Positions 33,101 to 44,083 of a stretch of 64,000 bases of DNA are shown in pieces. Both the position numbers and the translations under genes were made by a program. The notes under the pieces were generated by a model. The model saw only the letters and a list, made by a program, of their open reading frames with translations, searched no databases and was not told where the DNA came from. Source of the stretch: Isoetes taiwanensis (lineage: Eukaryota; Streptophyta; Lycopodiopsida; Isoetales; Isoetaceae); assembly GCA_021234155.1 (NCBI GenBank), contig JAJEKV010000141.1:1432356-1496355 (forward strand), given 5' to 3'. Position 1 is the stretch's first letter; every line of letters begins with the position of its first letter.

Positions 33101-36100
33101 TGAACAACTATTTTATGGATATCTTATGGATATAGAATGTGTGTCCTCTATAGAGGTTGAAACTTTGTATATGTATCCTAGAGAATCCGTTCCTTCCTGC
33201 TATAAAAGGTTGTTCTTGGTACTAATAGATCATGAATTTTTTTTCTTCTCATTGTTTCATTGTATTATACTATCTACCTCTATTGGCAAATTCATGTCAA
33301 TGACCAAGATGCACCACTAAACAACTCTTCACTGACAATGCCAAGCTAGTCTAACATCTAGGCACCATTGCAGTATTACCTCTTAACCTTAACCACGTAT
33401 CTTACTTCCTTGTTGGATGTGAGATCCATTCACCAAAAAACAAGGTGCCAATGCATTACGGATTTGCCCCAATGTCATGGGCAATGTCAGGCTTCTGGAT
33501 AATATGAACAAATTTATGTTCTATGTGACATGATCATAGGAATATGAAAAAAGTTTGTTTCATGCAAGGCACATTTACATGTATTACAATGCCTTTCCTA
33601 GTGATACAACCAACTGGAAGTGAAGTGGTATTCTCATTGAGCTCTTTAAAACGCTGAATACAATTGGGTTCCCCGTACTAGGGGTAGAAGTTTTTGAAAA
33701 GCTTTTGAGAAATGCTCCGAAACTAGACAATCATCGAGAGCATGACGAAAATTAAAGAATACAAGATAAAAGATGAATCATCTGCCGCGTAGGTTAAGCA
33801 AAGATGAGATGACCGACGACAGCTTCTCATTGAGATGAAAAAACCCCGCCTTTCTAAGTTTTCGATGAAAGCCCTGATGAGAAACAACTGCCAATGTTCT
33901 CGACATGCTGCAGTGCCCGAACCAATATGGAGATAACTTGAATTTCATGGTCACCAAACAAAGAGTTGAAGCATCCAAAAGGGGATGCTCGACTGCTAGC
34001 CTCAATCACCCAACAAATCTCCGATAAACAGGATGGCGAAGCTCCCCAAAGATGAAGCATGACCCCTTCCACTGTGACAACCAAGATACTCCCCAAAAGT
34101 AACCTGCAGAATGAAGGCTGAAAGAGAAATGACCCGTTAGGAAGTTAAGTGCCTTGCGCATCAGTGAATATAGTTTCAAAAGAATACTAAGGGTCAGAGG
34201 CTCCAAAGCCACGCCTAGAAAGAAACAGCAGCCGACCAATCAGGAACCATCCGCGGAATGAGCATAGTGGGCAAAAACATCCGATTGGTGTGTCTCGGAG
34301 GCTACATTGCCAGCCGAGAGAAAATAAAGACGAAATTACGTCCCAGAGGCTGTAGTGCCACGTCGAAAAGCTAAGAATGAAATGATAAGTACGCCTCGGA
34401 GGCTACAATGCCCCGCCGAGAAAAAAAGGATTAGAAAGAACATATACATCTTTAGAGAGAATAGAAAGAAACATGGGGGATATCAGGGGCTGCAGGGCGA
34501 TCCGAGAAGTATAGAAACCAGACAGACATTAAGATGATTAGCCGACGAATAGGAAAATGAGCAACTTCAACAATGAGGGATTGGAAAATCAGATGTAGAT
34601 ATGACAAACCATCTAAGATATGACAGACGGCGGGAAACTTGTGGAGTCCAGAATGAGTAGAATGGAAAGAAGCTCAAGAGAACGCCGATGACTGGAAATG
34701 AGAAAGAAGGCGGTATAAATGGGAGATGCGAGGAAAGGCGTCCCCATCCAAGGAATGTCGGTTCTATTGCGATAGCAATAGAACCGTGGCATTCCTAGGA
34801 TGGGTCCTATGATATAACCAACTGCCGATAGAAGAGGAATCTACCTCAACTAGAATGAGCAAACTATGCTGACTAGGTAAAAAGGGACAAAAGTGAAATG
34901 AAGGAAAAATAGGAAAAAAATAAGACAAGTAGAATGGATCAGACAAAGGAACAACAAAGAAGAATTGGCGAAGAAATCAGGATAAACAGAGCAAAATGCA
35001 AGAATATGATAAATGAACATCAAGGAAAATAAGGAGAAGAGCTGAACAAAATAAGGAACATAAGAACTAAAAACGATGGAAGAGGCGAAACGAGCAACTG
35101 AAATGACAGGACAAAAGAGGAACCTAGAGCAAATGGAGAAATAGAGAAACAAAATAAACGAATGGAGCAAGTTAGAATGACTGGAGAAAAAAGGGGGGCC
35201 ATAAAAGGGACCAACGACAAAAGTAGAAATGGAATAGATTGCGAAACAAATGTGGAGCAAATGAAGAGAAATGAGTAAGAGAGACGAGAGGCACATGCGA
35301 TCAATGGGATAAAGAAGAACAAGGTGACCAAGATCAAGTTGACTACAGGGGCCAGACAAAACAAATAGGAGGAAAAGAGCCAAGTCGTTTCAAGACGTTA
35401 AACTAAATGGACAAATCACGAACTGGAGCAACTAGGTGAAAAGAGAAAGGAACCAAGGCGATTTAGGAGGTTAACGAATAAAAGAAGGAGAGTGAACTAA
35501 AAAGGAACTTGATGAATACATGAAGCAAAAGGGGTACATAGAAAAAATGCCTAAAAATGAACTTAAAATGCTAAAAGAAACACTGGCACGAAAACACAAA
35601 GAGCGAACTAAACAAAAAATTGAAATAAAAACCAAAACAAACAAAAACTTGAACTAAAAAGCACTAAATGAGAATCTAAGACTAACTGACAAAGGAAACA
35701 CAAACAAAAACCGATAAAAGAACAAGAAAGGAACTACAAATATGTGGAAAAACTGAGAAAAAAGGAATAACAAGAGCTGACAAATGAAACATGCAGAGCA
35801 GAAACAAGAATAAGTGGGACAAAAGAGGCAATGGGAATCTAATATGTAAAAGCAAATTAAAGGAACCAACACGAGACGAAGAAAGAAAAAAAGAATCGGA
35901 TCAAAACTAGGAAAACTATCAAACTGAGCAGGAAGCTATCGTAGTAACGGGACCATGAGTCAGAACATCGCAGACAAATTCAACAATTATCGCAACGACA
36001 AGAGGATATGAGAATAACAAAGCCAGTAATGCCTATGGTAACGAAGCAATGAAACGACAGAGCAGTGTTTAATGTGATCAATGAACTAGACAAGCAATGA

Positions 36101-37152
36101 AAGATGAACCAACATGAAGTAAGGTAGTTGGACAAAAAAGAACCACTAGAGGGCTATCATAATTAACTCATATCATATCCGAAAGGACCGATATAAAAGT
36201 ATAAATAAAAGTATAACCATGCTCTGCCTATTAAACTCTATTGTGCGGCAATAAATAATCATGCTTGAGCACAAACTATATGACATCGAACTATACGCCA
36301 GAAGAACAAAGACAATATGAAAACTTAAAAAGACAAAACGAGAAAATAAACCTGCAAAGAGCGCATTTCAAGAAGAAAAAGTTTGGCAAAAATATTAAAG
36401 GGATAGGAACAACCCGTCAAAAAGCACAAAGCCGGAAGATGATAAACAAAACATTCAAGAGCCCACATCACAAGACCAGTGCCCAAACTATGCCTAAAAG
36501 GAGCAACACAGCCAGAAAGACCAACATATCTATAGGATTGATAGCATTGAAGAAGCATATTGGAGCCAATGGAGCACTAGAAGAAACTTAACCATAGAAC
36601 AAACGAGACTTATGAGGAAGAAGAACAATGGAACCAAATTTGAACAACTTGCACCTGAAAAAAAATAGAAGTCCAATTGAAGTAAAGGTGCGACTGGAGC
36701 CATGGCACAACAAGCTAAACTTCTGGAGCAAATGGGATTAAAGGAACAAAAAATAACAATAGAAAATGCAGTAACATAGCCAACAAATTCAAGAAACAAC
36801 AGGAAAAGCATGCCTGTCAAGATATTAGAAAAGGTCAAGGATCCAAAATCTACAATACAATAACCTAAGTGTAGATTAAAGCTCGTATAAGACAGTATAA
36901 GACAGAGATGCACTACAAAAATGTATATCTATGAAAAATGAAATCTATCACAACATAATCACTACAACTCGGAAAAACCTCATGACCAAAGGTAATAAAG
37001 TGGGGCAACAACACCAGGGGCTTTTGAACGGCATATCATGGAGCCATGGAGTAGTGCAAGCGCTAGGACTACCAAAACGGAAACAAACACCTAGGAACGA
37101 GCAAAACTTATCAAAAACAAAATAGCAAAGAATAAATATGGATAGCATAGTC
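33101..37152. other. GRP 3' flank, then purine-biased gene-poor region
   Basis: 33,101-33,450 is the GRP 3' flank. From about 34,350 to 37,130 the plus strand is strongly A/G-rich. That creates long minus-strand frames full of Phe, Leu and Ser (for example 34,850-35,383) which are composition artefacts. The plus-strand frame 36265-36591 is Lys/Asn/Gln-rich for the same reason. Near 34,290-34,430 a unit of about 60-65 bp containing GAGGCTACA(A/T)TGCC recurs three times. A strong hairpin lies at 34743-34804. I find no supportable gene. Confidence 0.55.
34743..34804. repeat. Near-perfect 60-bp inverted repeat (hairpin)
   Basis: The left arm from CCATCCAAGGAATG through GGTTCTATTGC and the right arm GCAATAGAACC through GGATGG pair over about 27 bases, with one mismatch, one 2-base asymmetry and a very short loop centred on GAT at 34771-34773. 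It could be a small foldback element or an RNA stem. Confidence 0.8.
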
Positions 37153-37461
37153 CTTTTGTGCCGATAGAAGATCTCAGAATTAATTTGTGAAGCTAATCAT
37201 CCAGAGAAAAATCGTCGTCTAAGTAACGTAAAACCCTATGCATTGTTTGAGACAGGAAAATTTATTGACTGTTAGACAAAATGTCAGCTGTAAGTCCATA
37301 AATAAGGTCCAAGCACCGACCATGGCCAGCTAATGGAGAGGCCCACAATTGCCAATTCCGGCGACCAAATTACACAGGTCAATGAAGAAGCAAGGTGGAC
37401 GGGCGGATACGAAGATGCACAGACTAAGTACATCAGTAAACGGCAGGAGGCCACACTTGTG
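37153..37461 (+). promoter_or_regulatory. Distal 5' flank of GRP copy 6, cut off by the MULE
   Basis: The block repeats 30,363-30,665 (starting TTTGTGCCGATAGAAGATCT) and stops exactly at the MULE. The rest of the same flank resumes at 45,237 after the second TSD copy. It is therefore the displaced upstream half of the copy 6 promoter region. Confidence 0.75.
37451..37461. repeat. Left target-site duplication of the MULE
   Basis: CCACACTTGTG, repeated exactly at 45237-45247. Eleven bases is within the 8-11 bp usual for Mutator-like elements. Confidence 0.9.
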
Positions 37462-37819
37462 GAGCGCCGTATTCCTACTCCGGGATGTGGTAAACCCAGG
37501 CAGGAATTCGTGGTAAGCTCGGCCATGGATCCGGTAGCCATCGCCCCGCCAATGCATCATCCATCGGCCATCCCAGATGGCCCATCCGCTATCCGAGGCA
37601 TGCATCCGAGTCCCATGCTATGGATTGGAAGTTTGGAACCGAAGGAAAGGGACTGCTCACACCCGGTTAAGGAATTGACTCGTCTCCTGCTATGGAAAAT
37701 GATGATCCCTCAATCATCACCTCCCGTACCCGCTCCTGCAATGGCTTCGCTGCCGTGTGACGCCTCCGTTCACGGCTTGTCCATGCACTATTATGGGAAA
37801 TGTCCACGATAAGCACGAA

Positions 37820-37912
37820 TTATGGGAAATGTCCACCAAAAATACGAATTTTTTAGGTTATATATACGAATTTTTTTAGGTTAACATACGAATTTTTTAG
37901 GTTATATACTAA
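37820..37912. repeat. Short tandem repeat with TACGAATTTTTTAGGTTA
   Basis: Four imperfect units of ATACGAATTTTTTAGGTTA lie just upstream of the acidic-protein frame within the MULE, possibly in its promoter or 5' leader. Confidence 0.65.
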
Positions 37913-37940
37913 CTGAAAATTTTCATTTGCCATAGGAAGA

Positions 37941-38353
37941 TGTCTAAGTGATTGGCAGCGGAAGGGGATCTTTCTTCTTCTTCTTCTCCTAAGAGGAGAA
38001 AATTACTGGATGTGCCTTTTGTGCAGGCGTTGTCCTTGCTGATGGCACCTGGTAATTCCGGGCCACTTGAGGTGTCAGATTCTGAATCCTGCATGGATTG
38101 CTCCGCCTCCTCTGATTCCTCTGCCTACACCTCCGCCTCCTCTGATTCCTTTGAGTACACCTCTTGTGAGGAGGAGGAGGCCTCAGAAGACTCAGAGTCT
38201 TCTGAGGCCTTTTTTGACGTGCCTTCTTCTGAGGAGTCCGAGGAAGAGGGAATTGAAGATGAGGAAGTCTCCTCTAAAGCCTCCACTGCAGGTAGCTGTT
38301 CTGATTACTCGGAGGATGAAGCCGAGTTTGAAGAACTGAAGAAGCTTCTCTAA
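37941..38353 (+). pseudogene. MULE accessory ORF 1: Ser/Glu-rich acidic protein
   Basis: An ATG at 37941 is followed after three codons by an in-frame TGA; the frame then stays open to 38353. It encodes LAAEGDLSSSSSPKRRKLL, a short nuclear-targeting-like SPKRRK, and about 100 residues of alternating Ser, Glu and Asp blocks ending EFEELKKLL. Without the TGA it would be a protein of about 137 residues. If an acceptor AG at 37934-37935 is used, translation may begin elsewhere, and the next in-frame ATG is near 38041. I recognise no family. The acidic, Ser-rich make-up suggests a chromatin-related or disordered protein, which is inference. Confidence 0.5.
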
Positions 38354-38509
38354 GCTCTTCTAAGCTCTCTAAGCTAATTTTTTGGTGCAGAATGTACCTT
38401 TTGTAATTTTGTGAACCCTCTGGTACATTCTGTACATGTTAATCGCCTGCGGGCTTTTTTTTTATAAATAAAATGACTTCTTTTTTGAAAATTATTCTTG
38501 TCATTTGGT

Positions 38510-38765
38510 TTAGGTATAAAGCAATCATTTGGTTTAGGTAGTTGCAATGGTTAACCTAGACAACCATGTCTAGTGGTAAACCTAGACAAGTTAGTTTAGT
38601 GGTAAATCTGGACATGCACTTGAGATGGTAAACCATGACATGTAGTTGCAATGTTTAACCTAGACAACCATGTCACCTAGACAACCATTAGAAGTGTTAG
38701 ACCTGGACAACTAGGTGTGGTGGTTAGTCTTGACAACTAGGTGCAATGGCAAATAATTAGGAAGC
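38510..38765. repeat. Degenerate GGTTAACCTAGACA repeat patch
   Basis: About eight imperfect copies of a unit such as GGTTAACCTAGACAACCATG lie directly after the acidic-protein gene. The same word reappears at 40,405-40,950 and 41,880-41,960, all inside the MULE. Confidence 0.75.
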
Positions 38766-39281
38766 TTGGCAGAAAATGTTGCACCAATGACAATGGAACA
38801 ATGCCATGCAATTTAGATAAGGATAGTGGATTGCATGGAACCTCAATCATGTGATATTATTCCCTTGCATTGCGTGTTATACTATTAAATGGTACATCAA
38901 TCATAGTTGAAGAGTCCCATATCAATCATAGTCGAAGAATCCCATATGAAGCACATCCTGCATGTCTGGGTGGTTGTAAGAAACCTCGTTTCATTTTTAA
39001 ATTTGAAATGATATCTAATGGTGTAAAAGAGCCAATGGCTCTTTGCCACGTGTAAAACCTGTTTGAAGTCGTGAGCTCGAGAGTTTTGGCTATGGCCGAG
39101 TTCTTTGAGTTCCTCTTCGCGGGTGAAGGCGCTCAGTGTTAGTTCTGATCAGCTCGCTCCGTTCATCTGGCGCCGAAACTCAAACTCCGTTCATCTGGCG
39201 CCGGCTTGGGCAAGCTGCATTGAAGGGCAGGGCTGCCACAGAGCAAAGCTCTATTTCTGTGGAATCTTGGGCTCCAGCGCA

Positions 39282-40465
39282 ATGCCATCAGATTCAGAGA
39301 GCCTTTCAGACTCTGATAGTGAGTACCAGCCCAGCTATGAAGAGAGGAAAGCTGCAGCAGCCGAGAAGGGGAAGGATCCGGTTGCTTCTCAAAAGGGGGC
39401 AAAGAAGGGATCTGCGAAGAAAGCACAGGCAGAAGAAGAGGAAGAAGGCACAGGGGAGCGTTTACCTCCTGAGGTTGAAGCGGCTTTCAGTGATGACGAC
39501 TCTGAAATAGAGGAGCGTCACATGAAGCAAGCATACTACTACTCCCTCAAGAAAAAGAGGCATTGCTGCTTAGTCCCCGGGTGTGTATGGGACACCGAAA
39601 AAAGATTGAGGCTCCAGGCACATATGAGCAATGTGCATAACCTGGACGTTGTTGTGGAAGGAGCTCCAGTGGGTAGACGAAGGCAGGCAACAACAAAGCA
39701 GAAGAGAAGGCCAAACCGCGACCTCTCGGCTTATCATATTTCCTACAGGATGGACCCCGAGACAGGTATCTCAGAAATCAAAGAAGATATCTCAGAAGAT
39801 GCCAAGACCATGCAATGAAGATTGGTTGGGAACGGGTCTCTGAAATGAAGGGGTCGATAGCAGACAAGGAGGCAGCAGCCAGGAAATATGCTGCAGAGTA
39901 TGTTGCTAGGAGGAATGCCGAGTGGGAAAAGGACAGGGATGCTAAAATTGCCAAATATACCAAGACTATAGCAACTGTTTATGGCTTGGAGGGTGTTGAG
40001 GAGCAAGAGTGGAATCCCTTGGCTGCCGACGACAAGCAGACAAGAGAATCCGAGTGGAATTCCCAAGTTAACCGTGTCATGGCAGACCTAAATGAAGAAA
40101 TTCTCAGATCTGCTGTGTCAGAGGAACCACCATCAGCGGAGCCCTCGGGCAGCCAGGTAAGTCCAGGTCCTTCAAGTAGCCATGATAATCAGCCTTCCCC
40201 TTTTCCTTCCCCTCTGCTGCCCCATGCTGTAATAGAGATTTCTGATATGATAACACCATCAAAACCAATGAGAGGGTCTTGCCCCATGAGAACAATGCTC
40301 AGCCTAGCTCCAGATTATAAGCTTGATTTCCACACCCTACAGCAGATAGAGGATCTCTTTACAATGGCCGGGACTGGGAGACCTAAATCCGGGAAGAAAA
40401 TTAACATGTCCAGGTTTACCACTACACTAACATGTCCAGGTTTACCACTAGAGTTGCATGTCTAG
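39282..40465 (+). CDS. MULE accessory ORF 2: acidic protein with one C2H2 zinc finger
   Basis: Chosen start ATG 39282 (MPSDSESLSDSDSEYQP). A Lys/Ala/Glu-rich stretch is followed by a C2H2 finger, C-x4-C-x12-H-x4-H, in CCLVPGCVWDTEKRLRLQAH and on to SNVH, then a basic RRRQATTKQKRRP segment. The first frame ends at 39818, and an overlapping frame from 39815 continues with an Ala/Lys/Glu helical region (ADKEAAARKYAAEYVARR) and a Ser/Pro tail into the minisatellite at 40,405. I read this as one protein with a one-base shift near 39,815, or two exons. A single finger plus basic arm suggests DNA binding. Such a gene is not part of a standard MuDR, so it is either captured host sequence or an element-specific helper. 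Confidence 0.55.
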
Positions 40466-40955
40466 GTTAACCACTTTACATGGATGGCCAGGTTTACCAC
40501 TAAAGTTGCATGTTTAGGTTTACCACTAGAGTTGCATGTCTAGGTTAACCACTTTACATGGATGTCCAGGTTTACCACTAGAGTTGCATGTCTAGGTTAA
40601 CCACTACACTAACATGTCCAGGTTTACCACTACACTAACATGTCCAGGTTTACCACTATAGTTGCATGTCTAGGTTAACCACTTTACATGGATGGCAGGT
40701 TTACCACTAAAGTTGCATGTCTAGGTTAACCACTAGAGTTGCATGTCTAGGTTTACCACTAGACATACATGTCCAGGTTTACCACTAGAGTTGCATGTCT
40801 AGGTTTACCACTAGACTTACATGTCCAGGTTTACCACTAGAGTTGCATGTCTAGGTTAACCACTTTACATTGATGTCCAGGTTTACCACTAGAGATGCAT
40901 GTCTAGGTTAACCACTTCACATGGATGTCCAGGTTTACCACTAGAGTTGCATGAG
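40405..40955. repeat. Minisatellite of CTAGGTTAACCACT / CCAGGTTTACCACT units
   Basis: More than 15 units of about 25-28 bp, each of the type GTCTAGGTTTACCACTAGA or GTCCAGGTTTACCACT, are separated by GTTGCAT or TACATG spacers. Higher-order alternation of CTAGGTTAACC and CCAGGTTTACC is visible. It lies between accessory ORFs 2 and 3. Confidence 0.9.
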
Positions 40956-41095
40956 GGTAGGTAAATGTCGTCTTGAGGGTAGGTAAATGTCGGCCCGAGG
41001 GTAGGTAAATGTCGTCTCGTGGGTAGGTAAATGTCGGCCTGAGGGTAGGTAAATGTCGTCTCGTGGGTAGGTGAATGCTCTATAGTGAGGGTAGG
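40955..41095. repeat. Tandem array of GAGGGTAGGTAAATGTCG
   Basis: Six or seven units of about 22 bp with core GGGTAGGTAAATGTCG follow the minisatellite without a gap, directly upstream of accessory ORF 3. CTATAAATAG at about 41,139 may be its TATA box. Confidence 0.85.
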
Positions 41096-41220
41096 TATAT
41101 CGATGAAGGATGTGTTTCTAAAACCCTAAACCCCGTAGTCTATAAATAGTTCTATCTCGATGCGTTCTTCCATTGTGCAGATTCCACTCCCATTCTTGCA
41201 ATTTCTTTTAGTGACCAGCT

Positions 41221-41716
41221 ATGGAAGATGTGCTCCGACGCTTGAACCAGATCCAAGGGGAGATCAGAATTCGGGACCAGCATAGTATGGAACCGGTTTT
41301 TACTAGTAAGCCCTTGCTTACATGCAACTTCTGTAGATTTTCCCTTTCTAACTTCGTGTGGGATCTTCTATCTTGGTGTAGGAGCCGTCGAGAAGATGGC
41401 TGAGAAGGGAGTCACTCGAATACCCCCTCCTCCAGAACAGGAAGAGGACTACGAGATGAGGTACGAACAGATGAAGGTCTTGAAGAAATACCTGATCGGC
41501 GAAAAGGCAATGAGGGCACTGCTTGAGGGCACTGCACTGCCTCGAAGGATAAGAGTGTGTCTCCAAGAGATGGCTCGAGTTTGGAAGCACCACAGAAAGG
41601 AGTTGATAAAAATGATTCTGCAGTCAACTATATTCTGGCCCGACCTTCTCGACATGGAGTTGTGGTTCAAGGGTGATGGCGAGCTCGAGGACTTCACACT
41701 AGAAACCGTGAGTTGA
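41221..41716 (+). CDS. MULE accessory ORF 3: 139-residue protein, two exons
   Basis: Exon 1 (41221-41305) starts MEDVLRRLNQIQGEIRIRD. A GTAAGC donor at 41306 and a GGTGTAG acceptor ending at 41381 remove 76 bp, and exon 2 (41382-41716) continues in frame. The joined frame is 139 codons plus stop. The protein is Arg/Lys/Glu-rich and helical, with YEMRYEQMKVLKKYLI, and ends in an acidic FKGDGELEDFTLETVS. It is intact, unlike most frames in the window. A TATA-like CTATAAATAG lies about 80 bp upstream. I recognise no domain. Confidence 0.6.
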
Positions 41717-41717
41717 G

Positions 41718-42094
41718 CTCGAAAGGAATACAGAGAGTTGTTCGGGTGAAGTCCTATGGTTCAGATTGACTCGTTGTTTTTTCATAGTCTAATGGTCTAA
41801 GGTTTCTCACAATGTAATTGTTTTTTTCAAATTTACATTTGCTTTCTTCTTATTTGAGGGAGTGCTTAGACCATTTAGAGTCTAGTGGTAAAAATGTGTA
41901 ACCAAGGTGGTTAACCTGGACATCTCCAGTGGTTAACCTGGACAGCCTAGTTTAGTGGTTAAGTGGACTAAGCAAAATCCAAGTATAATAGTCAGAAGTT
42001 TATTATAGAACATCCACAAGTGAAGGATTAAAGCAAACTCCAAGTAAGGTATATCATAAAATAGAAGATCCACAAGTCAAGCATTAAGAAAAAT
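41718..42094. other. Spacer between converging MULE genes
   Basis: Holds a short patch (41,880-41,960) of the GGTTAACCTGGACA word and AT-rich sequence. Both neighbouring genes end here, so it should contain their terminators. Nothing else is visible. Confidence 0.5.
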
Positions 42095-44083
42095 TTACTC
42101 CTCAAGGTGACGTGCACATTCACGTGCAAACACGGTATCCCCCACCACTTTCTTCTTCCTCTTATGGCATTCTATGAAAGGAATTGGCCTAGCTATGGTG
42201 CTCCCATTGAAGTCCTTTATTGTTGGCATGCAAGGTGCAACACCTCTTTGAACAGTAGAGGTCTTCAAATTCTCTAACTTTTGGGTGAGCTCCCGAAGAA
42301 GGAAATCAACTTCACGAATGATGTGAGGGTTGCTACTTAATGTATCCCTTATGTTATGAAGGCTAGCATCTATACTCTCCAACATGTCTCTACGTGTAGG
42401 GTCAACAAAGCACTTCTCCACATGAGGCTCCAACTCCACATCAATAAGGCTTGTTGAGGTCAAAGTAGAAGGCACGACATCATCGCTACAATCATCCACC
42501 TCATAATCCTCTGCAATAGATCTCAAGTTTTCCAAACCACCAGCTTGGGAACCGTAAAGAGTTCCACACACTCTCAATATGTCTTCATCCCTATAGCTGC
42601 CCATCATTTGAATCACTTTAATTTGATGCTTGCACATGTTACCCTTCATACCCCATGGGCAATCGCAGCAAGCCCAATTCTCATTTGCCACAACTACCAT
42701 GTATGGAAGGGCCTCTCTATTCTCATCCCAAGCATCCATGTTTTGGCTCCAAACTTCAGCCCTTCCTTGTTGGTAGTCTAGCCACCTCCGCCTTTGCATC
42801 GGGAATCTTTTTTTTTGCCCCAATGATTCTTTGTCTCGATAACCTGTTCCTGTTTGCGGTTTATCTTAAAACCATAGTCTTTCTTGAACCTATCAAAGGA
42901 TATATGCGTCTCCATTATGCATGTCAGCATGTAAAGCAACCAATCAATCCTGCGTCCTCTCATTGAATGCTTGGAGAGACCAAGCCTCCTCTTCATACTG
43001 GCATGATATGACTCTATGCTTGCATTTGTCTCTTGGTTTGCATGGGGATACATCCGAGTAGCAACAATCCAGGAAGTAATGTTCTTTGTCCACACCTTGC
43101 TCATGTATTTCACAACTTTCTTGTAGACCTTGTGCCTTTCCTTGAACTCTTCCAAGCGTCTTAATCCCTCTTCCCTATATGAGTCTATATAGTCTTGCCC
43201 ATATCTACCATCCCCATCAACATGAATACCATACATGATGTCTCCTAATTCCTTGAACATTTGGGCCCTCCGCTTCTTATCTTTAACCCGCTTCACCAAC
43301 ATCTTCAACCAGTTTCGTCTCACATGCCACAAGCACAATTGGATACGTGACATGGGCCAAACATCCCTCAAAGCATTGATCTCGGCCTGGGCATCATCCA
43401 CAATGAAGCAAGAAGGGGACCAAGTGGGATCATTCTTATGGATGTGTTCCTTCATGGCCACAAGCCATGGTCGGATCTCCTCTTCCTTTGCACTAGATGT
43501 GAGAACCCAAGCTACTGGAACTCCATTCCCATGGCTGTCATAAAGCAACCATGTGTACAAACTGTAGCAATGGTCATTGGTTTTGAAGGTGGAGTCCATG
43601 GAAATTGCCTCACCTTTTCCATGCTCCAAAAGAGTTTTCAGCTGGAATGGAGTCATTATACCCAAAGTAAAGGGCCTGCCCTCTTGATACAAAAACACGC
43701 TCTCGGGATGAAGAGAAACCCACATTCTAACACTTAAAGCAACATCTCGATGCAACATCCAAGTGGATCTAACAACCTTCTTGAGATAAGTTGTGAAGGT
43801 CATCCATGGCAAGAAATTCATCTCTATGTCTTGGTCTATCTGGATTAATTTGCTTTTGTAAGCTCCAATGCTCTTCGTGCTTGCTCATGACCTGTTGAGC
43901 TGAATGATTTTGTTGTATCAAATCCTTAGCCCAATCCTTCTTCTCCTTGGATAAATGAGGTGCAAGCTCAAGCCTTGTGTTCTTACATGTTGGATCTCCA
44001 CTACCATGGCAAACCTGCTCTTTGCTATCAATATGGTTCATCTCATAGAATGTTAACTTGGTCCACTCATGCTTTAGATACAA
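42095..44083 (-). pseudogene. MULE transposase (MURA type) with SWIM zinc finger
   Basis: Minus-strand pieces at 44083-43769, 43821-42778 and 42823-42095 join with one-base shifts; the last lies in a T8-9 homopolymer near 42,810. The DDE core is readable: ISMDSTFKTND for the first Asp, CFIVDDAQAE for the second, CLWHVRRNW as the CxxH motif, and SIESYHASM for the Glu. A SWIM finger, CDCPWGMKGNMCKH (CxCx7CxH), lies near residue 60 of the last piece. The order MULE core then SWIM is that of plant MURA/FAR1-type transposases. Catalytic residues are all retained, so the element may have been active recently or only look broken because of assembly indels. Confidence 0.82.

Noticed and set aside
34850-35383. 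A 177-residue hydrophobic minus-strand frame resembling a membrane protein
   Set aside because: It follows directly from the A/G-rich plus strand; neighbouring frames have the same Phe/Leu/Ser composition and no conserved pattern.
36265-36591. A 108-residue Lys/Asn-rich plus-strand frame
   Set aside because: Same compositional cause as above; no domain, promoter or homologous copy is visible.
40405-41095. CRISPR-like array of regularly spaced repeats
   Set aside because: Spacers are short and themselves repeated, units alternate and drift, and the setting is a plant transposon; this is a minisatellite.
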